NCBI GenBank assembly: GCA_947466515.1
Contig: CANIEM010000001.1
Coordinates: 62,001-126,000, forward strand
Length of the DNA: 64,000 nt
Direction: 5' to 3'
Source: Verrucomicrobia subdivision 6 bacterium
GTDB lineage: Bacteria; Verrucomicrobiota; Verrucomicrobiia; Methylacidiphilales; Verrucolacustridaceae
The notes under the pieces are model-generated. The model had not been told where the DNA came from. It was given only the letters and a program-made list of their open reading frames with translations, and searched no databases. Shown here piece after piece: positions 9,601 through 17,936 of the stretch; position 1 is the first letter of the stretch; every line of letters begins with the position of its first letter. The translations under genes and the position numbers were made by a program.

Positions 9601-12600
9601 GTCGGGGACGGTGGGTAGTGCATTTAATTATCAGATCACGGCTTCCAGCAGTCCGATATCGTATGGAGCAACAGGATTACCTGGGGGACTTGGCATCAAC
9701 ACATCGACGGGGGCAATCACAGGAACGCCGACAGTGGCGGGGACATCCAACGTGACCATATCTGCGACGAACAGTGCGGGAACAGGATCGGCCACGCTGG
9801 TGATTACTGTAAGTAATCCTCCTCCACCAGTGATCAGTAGTTCCCTGACGTCAACGGGGACGGTGGGTAGTGCGTTTAGTTATTCAATCACGGCCTCCGG
9901 GAATCCGACTTCATATGGAGCAACAGGGTTGCCTGGGGGACTTGGCATCAACACATCGACGGGGGCAATCACAGGAACTCCGACATCAGCGGGAACTTCG
10001 AATGTGACGATTTCCGCAACGAATGGTTCGGGAACAGGATCGGCCACTTTGGTGATTACGGTGAACTCCTCAGCCTCAGCTCCTGTGATCAGCAGTTCCC
10101 TGACAGCGACAGGCACCGTAGGGACGGCGTTTAGCTATCAGATTGCAGCATCCGGTAGTCCAACCTTGTTTGGGGCAACGGGTTTGCCTGCGGGGCTGAG
10201 TCTCAACACGGGCACCGGCGCCATCTCAGGAACTCCGACGGCGGCAGGAACGTCCAATGTGCTGATTTCCGCAACGAATGGTTCGGGAACGGGAACGGCT
10301 ACACTGGTGATTACGGTAAGTCCGAGTGGGGGTGGGACTAGCGGACTGATTGCCGGATGGGATTTTCAGACCACCACAACCGGAGGAACGATTATAACTG
10401 CATCTCCGAATTCCCCGCTGTCTTACATCGCAAATTTTGGAGCGGGCACAATTTATCTGGATGGTTCTAACGGTTCATCAAGCTGGACATCTTTAGTGAC
10501 CAATCCAGAAGTTACGAGTTTCACGGGAACAGCGGTTAATGCAGGAACTGGGTTCTCCACTACAACAACGTCTCCAGCTTGTCTGGCTCTGGCCAACAGC
10601 TCTGCGAATGGAAAGACAGTTGTTTTTAGGTTCAGCATGTCGGGCCGCAAGGATTTGGTTGTTTCCTATGCAACGCAGAGATCTGGAACAGGGTTTACTA
10701 CGCATCTTTGGGAAACAAGCCCAGATGGATCTAACTGGACAGCAGCAGAAACCAAGACAATCACGGCAACTTCTTTCGCTGCAACAACCCTCACAACAAT
10801 CACCAGACTTGATAATGCCTCAACTGCTTATCTTCGTCTGACGGTAACTGGGGCGACAAATGCAACAGGAAATAATCGTCTAGATAATATTCAGCTTAAT
10901 GCGACAGCAGCAGCGACGACACCCACAGTCAGCGTAAGCGGAACGTTGGCGGCGGTGAACACCACGTACGGAACTGCGTCATCTGCGCCGACCAGCTTCA
11001 CGGTCTCCGGCTCAAATCTGAATGAAGGGATTCTGATTAATCCGCCCTCGGGTTATGAAATTTCCCAGACGGAAGGTGGTGTTTCTGGATATGCTGCAAC
11101 GCAAACAGTGGGGGCGGCAGGGACGGTGGCGACGAAGACGATTTATGTGAGGTTGAGGGCTACAACCGCTGTCGGCAGCTATTCTGGAAACGTGACTTGC
11201 AATAGTGCGGGATCGGCTGGAGCCACCGTAGCAACTGTGGCAAGTTCCGTGGGTAAGAAGCAGCTCACGATCAGCGGTCTAGTCGGAGTAGACAAATTTT
11301 ACAATGGAACCATCGCGGCCCAGCTCCTAGGAACGCCAACTTATGTGGGGTTAGTCAACGGAGACGATTTAAGTGTGACAGGTGTCCCTAATGCTTCTTT
11401 TTCGGACAAAAATGTGGGCGTAGGCAAGACGGTGACGATCTTAGGATTCACCGATCCGAATGGAAACTACTCGGTCACGGCCCCAACAGTAACGGCAACC
11501 ATTAGCCCCAAGGAGGTTGCGATCATAGGGTTGAGCGGCGTGAGTAGGGCATACAATGGGAATCAGGTCGCACAGTTGTTAGGGACTCCGAGTTATCAAG
11601 GTTTAGAGAATGGTGAGACTTTTGCGGTTAGCGGCACCCCTATAGCGACGTTTGCGGATAAAAATGTTGGAGCCAGCAAAACGGTGGCTGTGACGGGATA
11701 CACGGCACCGAACGAAAACTATACACTGATTGCGCCTGCCGTGATGGCAGATATTACCCGCAAATCGGTTTCGATTGCGGGGTTGAGTGGGGTGAATAGG
11801 GAATATGATGGGACAGATGGCGCGATGGTGTCAGGAGTGCCCGCGTTAATAGGAATCGAATCGGGAGATTTGGAAAACGTTGGAATCGGCGGATTGCGAC
11901 TAACCTCTTTTGTGAGTCCGAATGCGGAACTGGATGTAGAGATTGTGGTCACAGGCTACGAACTGACAGGAATTGCATCAGTAAATTACGATTTGATGGC
12001 AGTGAGTGGAATAGCCGGAAATATAGTTCCCAGGAGTGCCACCATTACGGCGAATGATCAGAGCAAGGTATATGGAACTGTGCTGGGTTTAGGGGCGGGG
12101 CAGAGCGAATTTACGGTGGTGGGTCTAATCGGAAGTGAAAGAGTGAGAACCGTGACACTGACGGCGACTGGCGGGACGGAAACGCACGATGCGGTTGGCA
12201 CTTATGTTATTCGTGCCTCTGAACCGACAAGATTAGCGCTGGATAGTTTTCGCCCGGAAAATTATGTCTTCACATTTGTGGACGGAACGTTGACGGTGAC
12301 CGATGCACCCACGACGGTCACTTTATCGGAGTGGGTGACGCAGAACGGGCTGAGTGGGGCTGATGCCGCACCGGATGCCGATCCGGATCATGATGGTGTC
12401 TCCAATTTGATGGCTTACTACATGGCTTTGGATCCCAAGGGTGGGCAAGGGATGGTTGGCTATGGATTAAAACCTGTCACCGACGGTTCGCTTTCTCTGA
12501 CCTATCGCAGGTCGAAGGGGGTGACAGGGGTGTCGGCCACCGTGCAGGCAAGTGGTGATCTCTCATCCAGCTGGAATACACCTAGCGTTCAGGAAAGCGT

Positions 12601-12697
12601 GGTGGACAAGGGGACTTATGAGGAGGTGACGGTGACGGTTACGACTCCTACGGGTTCGACGAAAATGTTTATGCGGTTAAAGCTGACCCAGCCTTAA
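6605..12697 (+). CDS. Giant secreted subtilisin-like (S8) protease with Ig-like stalk
   Basis: This 2030-residue protein begins with an uncleaved-looking hydrophobic anchor (residues 8-27). An S8 peptidase domain (about 212-502) carries catalytic Asp230 (GLWDEA), His257 (HSTHCAG) and Ser442 (GTSMATP), with AAGNE as the oxyanion Asn. A Kp43-like beta-sandwich follows (516-657), then a Big-type Ig domain (659-758), an IPT/TIG domain (762-838), a jelly-roll-like segment (842-985), three putative-Ig (He_PIG) repeats (989-1239), a further lectin-like segment (1247-1435), three YDG-type repeats and an MBG-type repeat (1552-1898). Near 1926 the Ca-binding-like DADPDHDGVSN precedes a C-terminal domain common in secreted verrucomicrobial proteins. 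It is likely cell-surface; the substrate is unknown. Confidence 0.88.
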   Translation: MLMRNYLKAIFGIILVGALVLVGYFSFEKLERKKSAKVVGTENVEGGGKVDESVAVTTDKGIGVGVAGNRKSEVANFPGKGSVGEEKRVNTSLRLRLAPNTKLVSSSQVGQKNSSTYPGQVEEFKNQPIVDLLQNYDLSDPATRAAVASEMLWRENARYAKVLARAEELGIPVRIEGPGHKVSRIYDIRGDQPLYRNTLNANASISTGANSLNIAPYGLNGTGMTVGLWDEARARTNHQELAGKVTIMDGTSSNSDHSTHCAGTIAALGVDPKAKGMGTATRINSYDWNSDYAELTAVAAVTASDAAKLSISSHSYGYGATNVDMGRYETEASTTDALVYGTPYHAIFWAAGNEQTDLPSLGGYQSITFNGLAKNIITIAAGDDAVTAGVRNPAVGTLAYFSSMGPCDDGRIKPDVTANGVNLYSCIGTGNTAYDGTYSGTSMATPNASGSTALLVQLYKANFSGQIPSASMLKGLLIHTADDMGRVGPDYQYGWGYLNVKAAADLILAHKASLAAPKMIEGTITTANKIQTHPFVWDGVSPIRATLVWTDPAGTAQTAVHTRTANLVHDLDLKITAPDGTTTYLPYVMPFVGTWTTASMTSLATRGVNHVDNVERVDLDTPTVSGTAYTATISLTGNLKSGVTSQNYSLILTGGANLAANPPPSVTLTAPTDGAVILPNVPITLTATAADQTSSGATGTVTKVEFFDGATKLGEDLSTPYSLPWTPTVSGVHVLTAKATDSENASSSSASVGVTVMIGDGTPVVTSFTPTSGTGGGLVVLTGSNLAGSTSVKFNGLSSSFTVDSATQITATVPSLATTGKISVTNGFGSSESLTNFTIVPILLNENFSAITSGDNTTTSGSSAAWAGDTLFPTVVNTYQAGGAVRLGKTSAAGSITSKTLDLSVNGGVFDVSFDVKGWNSSGNIVVTVSGLTPQTISYTSLLTESFEAKTLHFNGGTANKTITFATDSTTKRAFLDNIIVFYTPAVEVAPVISSPLAQSGTVGSAFNYQITASSSPISYGATGLPGGLGINTSTGAITGTPTVAGTSNVTISATNSAGTGSATLVITVSNPPPPVISSSLTSTGTVGSAFSYSITASGNPTSYGATGLPGGLGINTSTGAITGTPTSAGTSNVTISATNGSGTGSATLVITVNSSASAPVISSSLTATGTVGTAFSYQIAASGSPTLFGATGLPAGLSLNTGTGAISGTPTAAGTSNVLISATNGSGTGTATLVITVSPSGGGTSGLIAGWDFQTTTTGGTIITASPNSPLSYIANFGAGTIYLDGSNGSSSWTSLVTNPEVTSFTGTAVNAGTGFSTTTTSPACLALANSSANGKTVVFRFSMSGRKDLVVSYATQRSGTGFTTHLWETSPDGSNWTAAETKTITATSFAATTLTTITRLDNASTAYLRLTVTGATNATGNNRLDNIQLNATAAATTPTVSVSGTLAAVNTTYGTASSAPTSFTVSGSNLNEGILINPPSGYEISQTEGGVSGYAATQTVGAAGTVATKTIYVRLRATTAVGSYSGNVTCNSAGSAGATVATVASSVGKKQLTISGLVGVDKFYNGTIAAQLLGTPTYVGLVNGDDLSVTGVPNASFSDKNVGVGKTVTILGFTDPNGNYSVTAPTVTATISPKEVAIIGLSGVSRAYNGNQVAQLLGTPSYQGLENGETFAVSGTPIATFADKNVGASKTVAVTGYTAPNENYTLIAPAVMADITRKSVSIAGLSGVNREYDGTDGAMVSGVPALIGIESGDLENVGIGGLRLTSFVSPNAELDVEIVVTGYELTGIASVNYDLMAVSGIAGNIVPRSATITANDQSKVYGTVLGLGAGQSEFTVVGLIGSERVRTVTLTATGGTETHDAVGTYVIRASEPTRLALDSFRPENYVFTFVDGTLTVTDAPTTVTLSEWVTQNGLSGADAAPDADPDHDGVSNLMAYYMALDPKGGQGMVGYGLKPVTDGSLSLTYRRSKGVTGVSATVQASGDLSSSWNTPSVQESVVDKGTYEEVTVTVTTPTGSTKMFMRLKLTQP
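9594..10322 (+). repeat. Three tandem near-identical Ig-domain DNA repeats
   Basis: Within the protease gene, three units of about 252-255 bp repeat in tandem; equivalent positions are 9665, 9917 and 10172. Units one and two are nearly identical at the DNA level across the block encoding GLPGGLGINTSTGAITGTPT. The third is more diverged (GLPAGLSLNTGTGAISGTPT). The near-identity points to recent duplication or gene conversion, so copy number may vary between strains. Confidence 0.85.
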
Positions 12698-12738
12698 GAG
12701 TTCTGGTCGATAGTTGCAGGGCTGGATGGATAGATAAT

Positions 12739-13761
12739 TTATCGAGGGCGGGTGGGGCAGGTGGTGCCTTCGTGCCATTTACTTTCGAGGGTGATGGTTT
12801 TGGGGGTGGTGGGCACGCCACGTCGGTTTTGATTAATTTCTTCAACGAGGAGATCGACTGCGGCGGCACCGATTTCTTCTGGTTGCTGGTTGGGCCCGCT
12901 GATTTCTCCTTTTTCGGGAGTCCAGTTTAAGTGAATGAAGGAGATGTCCTCGGGCACGCGCCAGCCGTTGGTGCGAAGCCAAGTGAGAACTGGGCCATGG
13001 TTAGCGATGACGGCGTCAGGCTTTTCTTTTCTGATCCAAGCGACAAAAGTAGTTTCATCAAGTTGATCCACGATCAGGGGGGTGATTTTGGTTTCTTGGG
13101 GATGGATGGATTGCCAACCGAGGTAGCCTGCTAGCCATCTTGCTCCGACTTTTTCGTTGACGAATTTGGGCATGGCTAGGCCGATTCGTCGGTGGCCTCG
13201 GGCGAGACACTCGTCCAAGGCGAGAAAGACGGTGTGGAACTGGCTATTGGTGACCCGATGGGCAGGAACTTCGTGGAAGGTGTGGCCAAAGGCGACGGTG
13301 GAAAACGATTTCCAGCGTAGGCCTAGTTTGGTGCCGTACTCGGGCAGGGGGGAGAGAAGGAGTCCGAGAACGCCACGGTTGCTCATAAACTTCGAGAGTT
13401 CGGGTCCATAATTTTCTTTTTCGCCCATCCAGTACACATCCATGCCGTAGCCTAGGGAGAGGGCTCGGGCTTTGGCTCCGACGTGGTAGCGTAAGAAGGA
13501 TGGATTTTCACGCCACCCTCGCCGTTCAGGGAACGCGGTGATAAAAGCTAAATTACAAATAAACTTACTTTTACGGTTTGAGCGAATGCTGGCCATTAAA
13601 GCGCTGACCATCGGGTTGGGAACGTAACCGACCTCGGTAGAAACTTCGGCGATGCGGGCGCGCATGCCGGCGGAGATGCGTAGGCTACCGCGGAGTGCGA
13701 GGGAGACGGTGACTTTAGAAACACCGCAACGCTTGGCGATAGTTTCAAGCGTAGGAGTCAC
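12739..13761 (-). CDS. LacI-family transcriptional regulator
   Basis: The protein has 340 residues. The N-terminal LacI helix-turn-helix and hinge are clear (LETIAKRCGVSKVTVSLALRG, then ISAGMRARIAEVSTEVGYVPNP). A periplasmic-binding-protein-like effector domain follows, with IGLAMP and IANHGPVLTWL segments. The start is GTG at 13761. Such regulators usually sense sugars. The gene converges on the giant protease gene and is not next to a sugar operon, so its target cannot be assigned; the polysaccharide locus at 46-60 kb is one candidate by content only. Confidence 0.9.
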   Translation of the reverse strand: MTPTLETIAKRCGVSKVTVSLALRGSLRISAGMRARIAEVSTEVGYVPNPMVSALMASIRSNRKSKFICNLAFITAFPERRGWRENPSFLRYHVGAKARALSLGYGMDVYWMGEKENYGPELSKFMSNRGVLGLLLSPLPEYGTKLGLRWKSFSTVAFGHTFHEVPAHRVTNSQFHTVFLALDECLARGHRRIGLAMPKFVNEKVGARWLAGYLGWQSIHPQETKITPLIVDQLDETTFVAWIRKEKPDAVIANHGPVLTWLRTNGWRVPEDISFIHLNWTPEKGEISGPNQQPEEIGAAAVDLLVEEINQNRRGVPTTPKTITLESKWHEGTTCPTRPR

Positions 13762-13869
13762 GATTGAATGGGAACACGAATTGAGCTCTTCTGCAAGTTT
13801 ACTCGTAAAACAGAGATTGGTCTTGAGGAGGGTTTTGTTGGGTGGTGGTGGACCCTACTTCGCTCCGGG

Positions 13870-13886
13870 CCCCGACGAGGTCGGGG
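13870..13886. repeat. CCCCGAC/GTCGGGG hairpin
   Basis: A perfect 7-bp inverted repeat, CCCCGAC (13870-13876) and GTCGGGG (13880-13886), has a 3-nt loop. The same two arms recur with a longer loop at 17942-17971, so this is a dispersed intergenic element, not a unique terminator. There is no T-tract. Confidence 0.55.
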
Positions 13887-14010
13887 GCGGGGCTTCGAGG
13901 GGCGAGCGCGGGGCGGGGGGAGGGGTCCAGCGTTCGCGGGACGCGCTTTCGCGCGGATTTGGGATGTTGGATTTTTAATGTTTTCCCGCGGTTGCGGGAC
14001 GCGGATTGCT

Positions 14011-14040
14011 CACGCTAAGTCCGCAAAGGTCGCAAAGGAA
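14011..14040. repeat. 9-nt periodic intergenic repeat
   Basis: Three consecutive 9-nt units, CGCTAAGTC, CGCAAAGGT and CGCAAAGGA, form a short direct repeat. In one frame it would read HAKSAKVAKE. From memory, degenerate repeats of this style are scattered in intergenic DNA of many environmental bacteria; I could not check this. It is non-coding here. Confidence 0.4.
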
Positions 14041-14105
14041 TTCATGATGTGAGAATGTAAGAAAGTGCGAAGGAGTGAAGGTCGTTTTGGAGCTGGAAGC
14101 TTAGG

Positions 14106-14133
14106 TAGGGGCGGCATCTCCGAGGCCGCCTAG
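14106..14133 (+). repeat. Hairpin repeat family, copy 1 (diverged)
   Basis: This copy begins TAGGG and has a GGCGGC/GCCGCC stem around an ATCTCC-containing loop. It matches the other copies at its TAGGG end and TCTC centre but ends in GCCTAG rather than GCCGAT. Confidence 0.5.
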
Positions 14134-14168
14134 CTGGGCGATTTAGTCTTGAGCGATTGAGTGATTCG

Positions 14169-14195
14169 ATCGGCTGACCGAGACGGTTAGCCCTA
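14169..14195 (-). repeat. Hairpin repeat family, copy 2
   Basis: Read on the minus strand this 27-nt element starts TAGGGC, has TCT(C) in the loop and ends GCCGAT. The arms are GGCTAACCG and CGGTCAGCC, which pair with one wobble. It is the same length as copy 3, with different arm sequence. Confidence 0.65.
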
Positions 14196-14215
14196 CCGAG
14201 CGTTGTATTTTGTGG

Positions 14216-14242
14216 TAGGGCCGATGGTCTCCATTGGCCGAT
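14216..14242 (+). repeat. Hairpin repeat family, copy 3
   Basis: This 27-nt plus-strand element starts TAGGGC, has TCT in the loop and ends GCCGAT. The arms are GGCCGATGG and CCATTGGCC, which pair with one wobble. Compared with copy 2 the ends are identical and the arms differ on both sides in a matched way. Confidence 0.65.
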
Positions 14243-14268
14243 AGAAAGCCTGTGTCTTCATATATTTA

Positions 14269-14296
14269 ATCGGCGGATCAGGGATGATCCGCCCTG
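14269..14296 (-). repeat. Hairpin repeat family, copy 4
   Basis: Read on the minus strand this 28-nt element starts CAGGGC, has loop TCCC and ends GCCGAT. The arms, GGCGGATCA and TGATCCGCC, are a perfect 9-bp stem. It has the same flanks as copies 2 and 3 with a third arm sequence. Confidence 0.65.
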
Positions 14297-14427
14297 CCGA
14301 GGGATGGTGCCGCGCGTGCGGCCCCGACGCGTTACTTCGAAGGGCTACCGCGGGGCGGTCGAGTGGCGAGGAGCGGATATATAGATTAGAACTGGACGAG
14401 GAGTGGGTGGGGGAGGAATAGTTTCGC

Positions 14428-14739
14428 ATGGCGAAATTGGCAAAGGCGGTGGGGGAAGGATCTTTTGAGGAAAATCTCCGGCAGTTGGAGTCTTTAGTGG
14501 AGCAGATGGAGTCGCCTGAGTTGCCGCTTGAGACGATTGTGGAAAAATACGAGCGTGGAATGAAACTCGTTGAGGCCTGCGGCGAAAAACTGAAAGCGGC
14601 GGAGAAGCGCATCACCCTGTTAACCAAGAGGAAAGACGCATCGATACAGGAAAGTGAACTAGGAGAAATTGGGGAGGAGCCGCACAAAAGTGCGCATGGA
14701 AAGAAGGCTGGTAGGGAAGCTCCCGATCTGCTCATCTAG
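14428..14739 (+). CDS. xseB: Exodeoxyribonuclease VII small subunit
   Basis: This 103-residue protein carries the XseB helical-hairpin signature SFEENLRQLESLVEQMES, then PLETIVEKYERGMKLVEACGEKL. XseB binds along the XseA catalytic subunit, and the complex degrades single-stranded DNA in the cytoplasm. The C-terminal 35 residues are charged and probably disordered. It lies 10 bp before dxs, a common bacterial pairing, whereas xseA is 30 kb away in this window. Confidence 0.9.
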   Translation: MAKLAKAVGEGSFEENLRQLESLVEQMESPELPLETIVEKYERGMKLVEACGEKLKAAEKRITLLTKRKDASIQESELGEIGEEPHKSAHGKKAGREAPDLLI

Positions 14740-14749
14740 CCAGCTTCCC

Positions 14750-16657
14750 ATGGCGACCCCTCTTCTCGATAAGATCAAAGGCCCGGCTGATGTTAAGAAA
14801 CTTCCATTAGAAGATCTGCCTCGGTTGGCGGCGGAGATTCGGGAGGAGTTGATCACGGTGTTGAGTAAGACGGGGGGACATTTAGGGCCTAATCTTGGGG
14901 TGGTGGAGTTAACCATTGCCATGCATCGGGTTTTTGAAACTCCGACAGATCATTTTATTTTCGACGTCAGCCATCAGGCTTACGTGCACAAGCTGCTCAC
15001 GGGTCGGCGAGATCGGTTTCACACCATTCGGCAGGCCGGTGGGTTAAACGGGTTCATGTTGCGGACAGAGAGTGAGCATGACTGTTTCGGAGCAGGCCAT
15101 GCGGGGACGGCTCTTTCGGCGGCCTTGGGGATGGCCTCAGCGCGCGATATGCGTGGAGGCAAAGAGCATGTGGTATGTTTGGCGGGGGATGCGGCCTTCA
15201 CATGCGGGATTACTTTTGAAGCTTTGAACAATGCGGCCCACCACACCAAACGGCTGATCACGATTCTCAATGATAACAAGTGGTCGATCGACAAGAATGT
15301 AGGGGCAATTGCGGGGTACTTGAATCGGATTACTACTGATCCTCGGTTCGTGCATCTGCACGAGAGAGCGGCTCACTTTATTGAAAAGCTGGGTGGGGCC
15401 AAGGCTCTGAAGGTGGCTCGGCGGGCGGAGGAGCATGTGAAGGGGATGATTTTTCCGAGCGTGATTTTTGAAGAGCTCGGGGTGACCTATTATGGTCCAG
15501 TGGATGGACATGATATTGGCAGTTTGATCAAGATGTTTGAGTTCCTGAAAATTCAGAATTTTCCTGTGATCCTTCATGTGGTGACGCAGAAGGGCAAAGG
15601 CTATGAACCGGCTATGGCCAAGCAGAAGAAGTTTCACGGACTGGGACCGTATGATGCGGAGACGGGCGAAACCAAAGCGTTGGGGCAACCGACCTACAGT
15701 GAGGTTTTTGCGGATCATCTTTCCAAGATGGCCGATCACGATCCGCGGATTGTGGCGATCACGGGGGCAATGCCCAACGGGACAGGGTTGGACCGGTTTC
15801 AGCCGAAACATTTGGATCGATACTTCGATGTGGGTATCGCGGAAGAGCATGCGGTGCTCTTTGCCGCAGGGATGGCAACTAAAGGGTTTAAACCTTTTTG
15901 TGCGATTTATTCGACCTTTCTTCAGCGGGCGTACGATCAGATCATCCACGACGTCTGTTTGCAAAATCTGCCAGTGGTGTTTTGTATGGATCGAGGGGGT
16001 CTTTCGGGTGATGACGGTCCGACCCATCACGGTCTCTTTGATATTTCGTACCTGCGAGGGGTGCCGAATTTAGTTCACATGTCCCCCAAGGATGAAGATG
16101 AGTTCGTTGATATGCTTTATACAGCCAGTTTGCATGCGGGCCCTGTGGCGATCCGGTATCCTCGGGGAACGGGTCCAAATGTGGCGATCAAGAAGAGCCC
16201 AGTAGCCTTAGCGATCGGTAAAGCGGAGGTGGTTCGGCACGGGCAAAAGGTGGTGATCTGGTCCTATGGCCAGATGCTACCGATGGCTCTGCAGTTGGCG
16301 GATGAGCTGAAGAAAGAGGAGGGAATCGATGCGGCGGTGATCAACGCACGCTTCGCTAAACCTATCGATACCGCCTTACTGGAACTTTTTGCGCAGAGTG
16401 CCGATGTGGTGGTCACTTTCGAAGATCACGTAATCAAGGGCGGATTCGGCAGTGGAATTTTGGAAGAACTTTCGAACAAGGGAATGACGACTCCGGTGGT
16501 GCGGATCGGTTGGCCTGATGAGTTTATCGATCACGGGAAGCCGGATGATCTGCGGATGCGATATGGATTGAGCGTGAAGGCGGCGAAAGAAAAGCTTCAG
16601 CCCCATCTTGCACGGATGAAGGGTTCTGCCCGTAGGGTGCAACCCGTAGCTGCCTGA
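14750..16657 (+). CDS. dxs: 1-deoxy-D-xylulose-5-phosphate synthase
   Basis: This 635-residue ThDP enzyme condenses pyruvate and glyceraldehyde-3-phosphate, the entry step of the MEP isoprenoid pathway that supplies squalene-type precursors. It shows SKTGGHLGPNLGVVELTIA, the ThDP/Mg block GDAAFTCGITFEALN to LNDNKWSID (GDG is replaced by GDA), the catalytic-domain EEHAVLFAAGMA, and HHGLFD. The frame is open back to 14669, but conserved sequence begins at the ATG at 14750, right after the xseB stop. The length fits the family (about 620-640 aa). Confidence 0.94.
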   Translation: MATPLLDKIKGPADVKKLPLEDLPRLAAEIREELITVLSKTGGHLGPNLGVVELTIAMHRVFETPTDHFIFDVSHQAYVHKLLTGRRDRFHTIRQAGGLNGFMLRTESEHDCFGAGHAGTALSAALGMASARDMRGGKEHVVCLAGDAAFTCGITFEALNNAAHHTKRLITILNDNKWSIDKNVGAIAGYLNRITTDPRFVHLHERAAHFIEKLGGAKALKVARRAEEHVKGMIFPSVIFEELGVTYYGPVDGHDIGSLIKMFEFLKIQNFPVILHVVTQKGKGYEPAMAKQKKFHGLGPYDAETGETKALGQPTYSEVFADHLSKMADHDPRIVAITGAMPNGTGLDRFQPKHLDRYFDVGIAEEHAVLFAAGMATKGFKPFCAIYSTFLQRAYDQIIHDVCLQNLPVVFCMDRGGLSGDDGPTHHGLFDISYLRGVPNLVHMSPKDEDEFVDMLYTASLHAGPVAIRYPRGTGPNVAIKKSPVALAIGKAEVVRHGQKVVIWSYGQMLPMALQLADELKKEEGIDAAVINARFAKPIDTALLELFAQSADVVVTFEDHVIKGGFGSGILEELSNKGMTTPVVRIGWPDEFIDHGKPDDLRMRYGLSVKAAKEKLQPHLARMKGSARRVQPVAA

Positions 16658-16692
16658 TCCCCGTGCGGATCTCGGCTCTACTTCTTTTTTAA

Positions 16693-17913
16693 ATGAAAAT
16701 TGTATTAGCTTATTCGGGAGGACTGGATACTTCCGTCTTGGTGGCTTGGCTGAAGGAAACGTATCAGGCGGAGATTATCGCCTTTTGCGCTAACCTTGGT
16801 CAGGCAGAGGAGTTAAAGGGGTTGAGCGCGAAGGCTAAGAGATCGGGAGCGAGCAAGATTTACATCGATGACTTGCAAGAGGAGTTTGCTCGAGATTTTA
16901 TTTTTCCGATGATGCGGGCGGGGGCGATTTACGAGGGACAGTATTTACTGGGAACATCGATTGCTCGGCCTCTTATTGCCAAGCGCATGGCGGAGATTGC
17001 GCGGAAAGAGAAGGCGCAGGCCATAGCGCACGGGGCGACAGGCAAGGGAAATGATCAGGTGCGGTTTGAATTGACGGCAGCGGCCTTGGCTCCTGGGTTG
17101 GAGGTGATTGCGCCTTGGCGGGATGAGCGTTTTCGGAAGAGATTCCCTGGGCGGGCGGCGATGATTCGATATTGTGAACAGAGAAAGATTCCGGTGCAGG
17201 CGACGGCGAAAAAACCGTACTCGATGGATCGCAATCTTCTGCATATTTCCTATGAGGCGGGAATTTTAGAGGATCCGTGGTTGGACGCTTTTGCTCCTGC
17301 GAATAAAAAGATGTTTACGCTTTCGGTAGCACCTGAGGATGCGCCGAATCGGCCTGAGTATGTGACGCTCGAGTTCCAGAAAGGGGACTGTGTGGCGGTG
17401 AATGGGAGGAAGCTTTCGCCGTTGGGGGTAATGCAGAAGCTGAATCAGCTGGGGGGGAGGCATGGGGTTGGGCGGGTGGATGTGGTGGAGAATCGGTTTG
17501 TGGGAATGAAAAGCCGAGGTGTCTACGAGACGCCTGGAGGAACGATTATGCATTTTGCACATCGGCAGATCGAGAGTTTGACGATGGATCGGGAAGTGAT
17601 GCATTTACGGGATAGCCTGATTCCGAAGTACAGCGAGCTGGTTTATTATGGTTTTTGGTTTGCGCCTGAGCGGCTGGCTTTGCAGGTCTTGGTGGAGGAG
17701 AGCCAGAAGAATGTATCGGGGACTGTGCGGGTGAAGTTATACAAGGGCGGTGTTTATGTGGCGGGAAGGAAATCACGGTTGAGTTTGTATCATCCACAGA
17801 TTGCTACGATGGAGGCGGATCCGACACGGGCGTACAATCAGGATGATGCGACGGGTTTTATTCGTTTGAATGGGCTGAGGTTAAAAGTGGCGGCCCAAAC
17901 GAAGAAAAGGTAA
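16693..17913 (+). CDS. argG: Argininosuccinate synthase
   Basis: This 406-residue enzyme ligates citrulline and aspartate using ATP in arginine biosynthesis. The N-type ATP pyrophosphatase loop is [10 protein letters not shown] (residues 5-14). Further signatures are [26 protein letters not shown] and [20 protein letters not shown]. The length is typical. It follows dxs by 35 bp and may be co-transcribed with it, although the two pathways are unrelated. Confidence 0.95.
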   Translation: MKIVLAYSGGLDTSVLVAWLKETYQAEIIAFCANLGQAEELKGLSAKAKRSGASKIYIDDLQEEFARDFIFPMMRAGAIYEGQYLLGTSIARPLIAKRMAEIARKEKAQAIAHGATGKGNDQVRFELTAAALAPGLEVIAPWRDERFRKRFPGRAAMIRYCEQRKIPVQATAKKPYSMDRNLLHISYEAGILEDPWLDAFAPANKKMFTLSVAPEDAPNRPEYVTLEFQKGDCVAVNGRKLSPLGVMQKLNQLGGRHGVGRVDVVENRFVGMKSRGVYETPGGTIMHFAHRQIESLTMDREVMHLRDSLIPKYSELVYYGFWFAPERLALQVLVEESQKNVSGTVRVKLYKGGVYVAGRKSRLSLYHPQIATMEADPTRAYNQDDATGFIRLNGLRLKVAAQTKKR

Positions 17914-17936
17914 GCGTAGCGATTATTTCCCGCACT

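Larger units (their letters stand above)
13762..14427. other. 666-bp intergenic region rich in repeats
   Basis: I find no credible gene here. Short open frames on the plus strand (13652-14052) have Gly/Arg-rich, GC-driven sequence and no start signals. The region contains a CCCCGAC hairpin (13870-13886), a 9-nt periodic segment (14011-14040), four members of a hairpin repeat family (14106-14296) and the 14-mer TGCGGCCCCGACGC (14317-14330), which recurs after argG. It also must hold the promoters of the LacI gene (minus) and xseB (plus). Confidence 0.6.

Noticed and set aside
12739-13761. LacI gene as the certain regulator of the glycan locus
   Set aside because: It is more than 30 kb away and no shared operator could be proven; kept only as a candidate.
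13652-14052. Plus-strand frames in the 13.7-14.1 kb region
   Set aside because: They are Gly/Arg-rich, overlap repeats and the LacI gene, and have no ribosome site.
14106-14296. CRISPR array
   Set aside because: Elements occur in both orientations with irregular spacing and variable stems, unlike CRISPR repeats of constant sequence with regular spacers; no cas genes.
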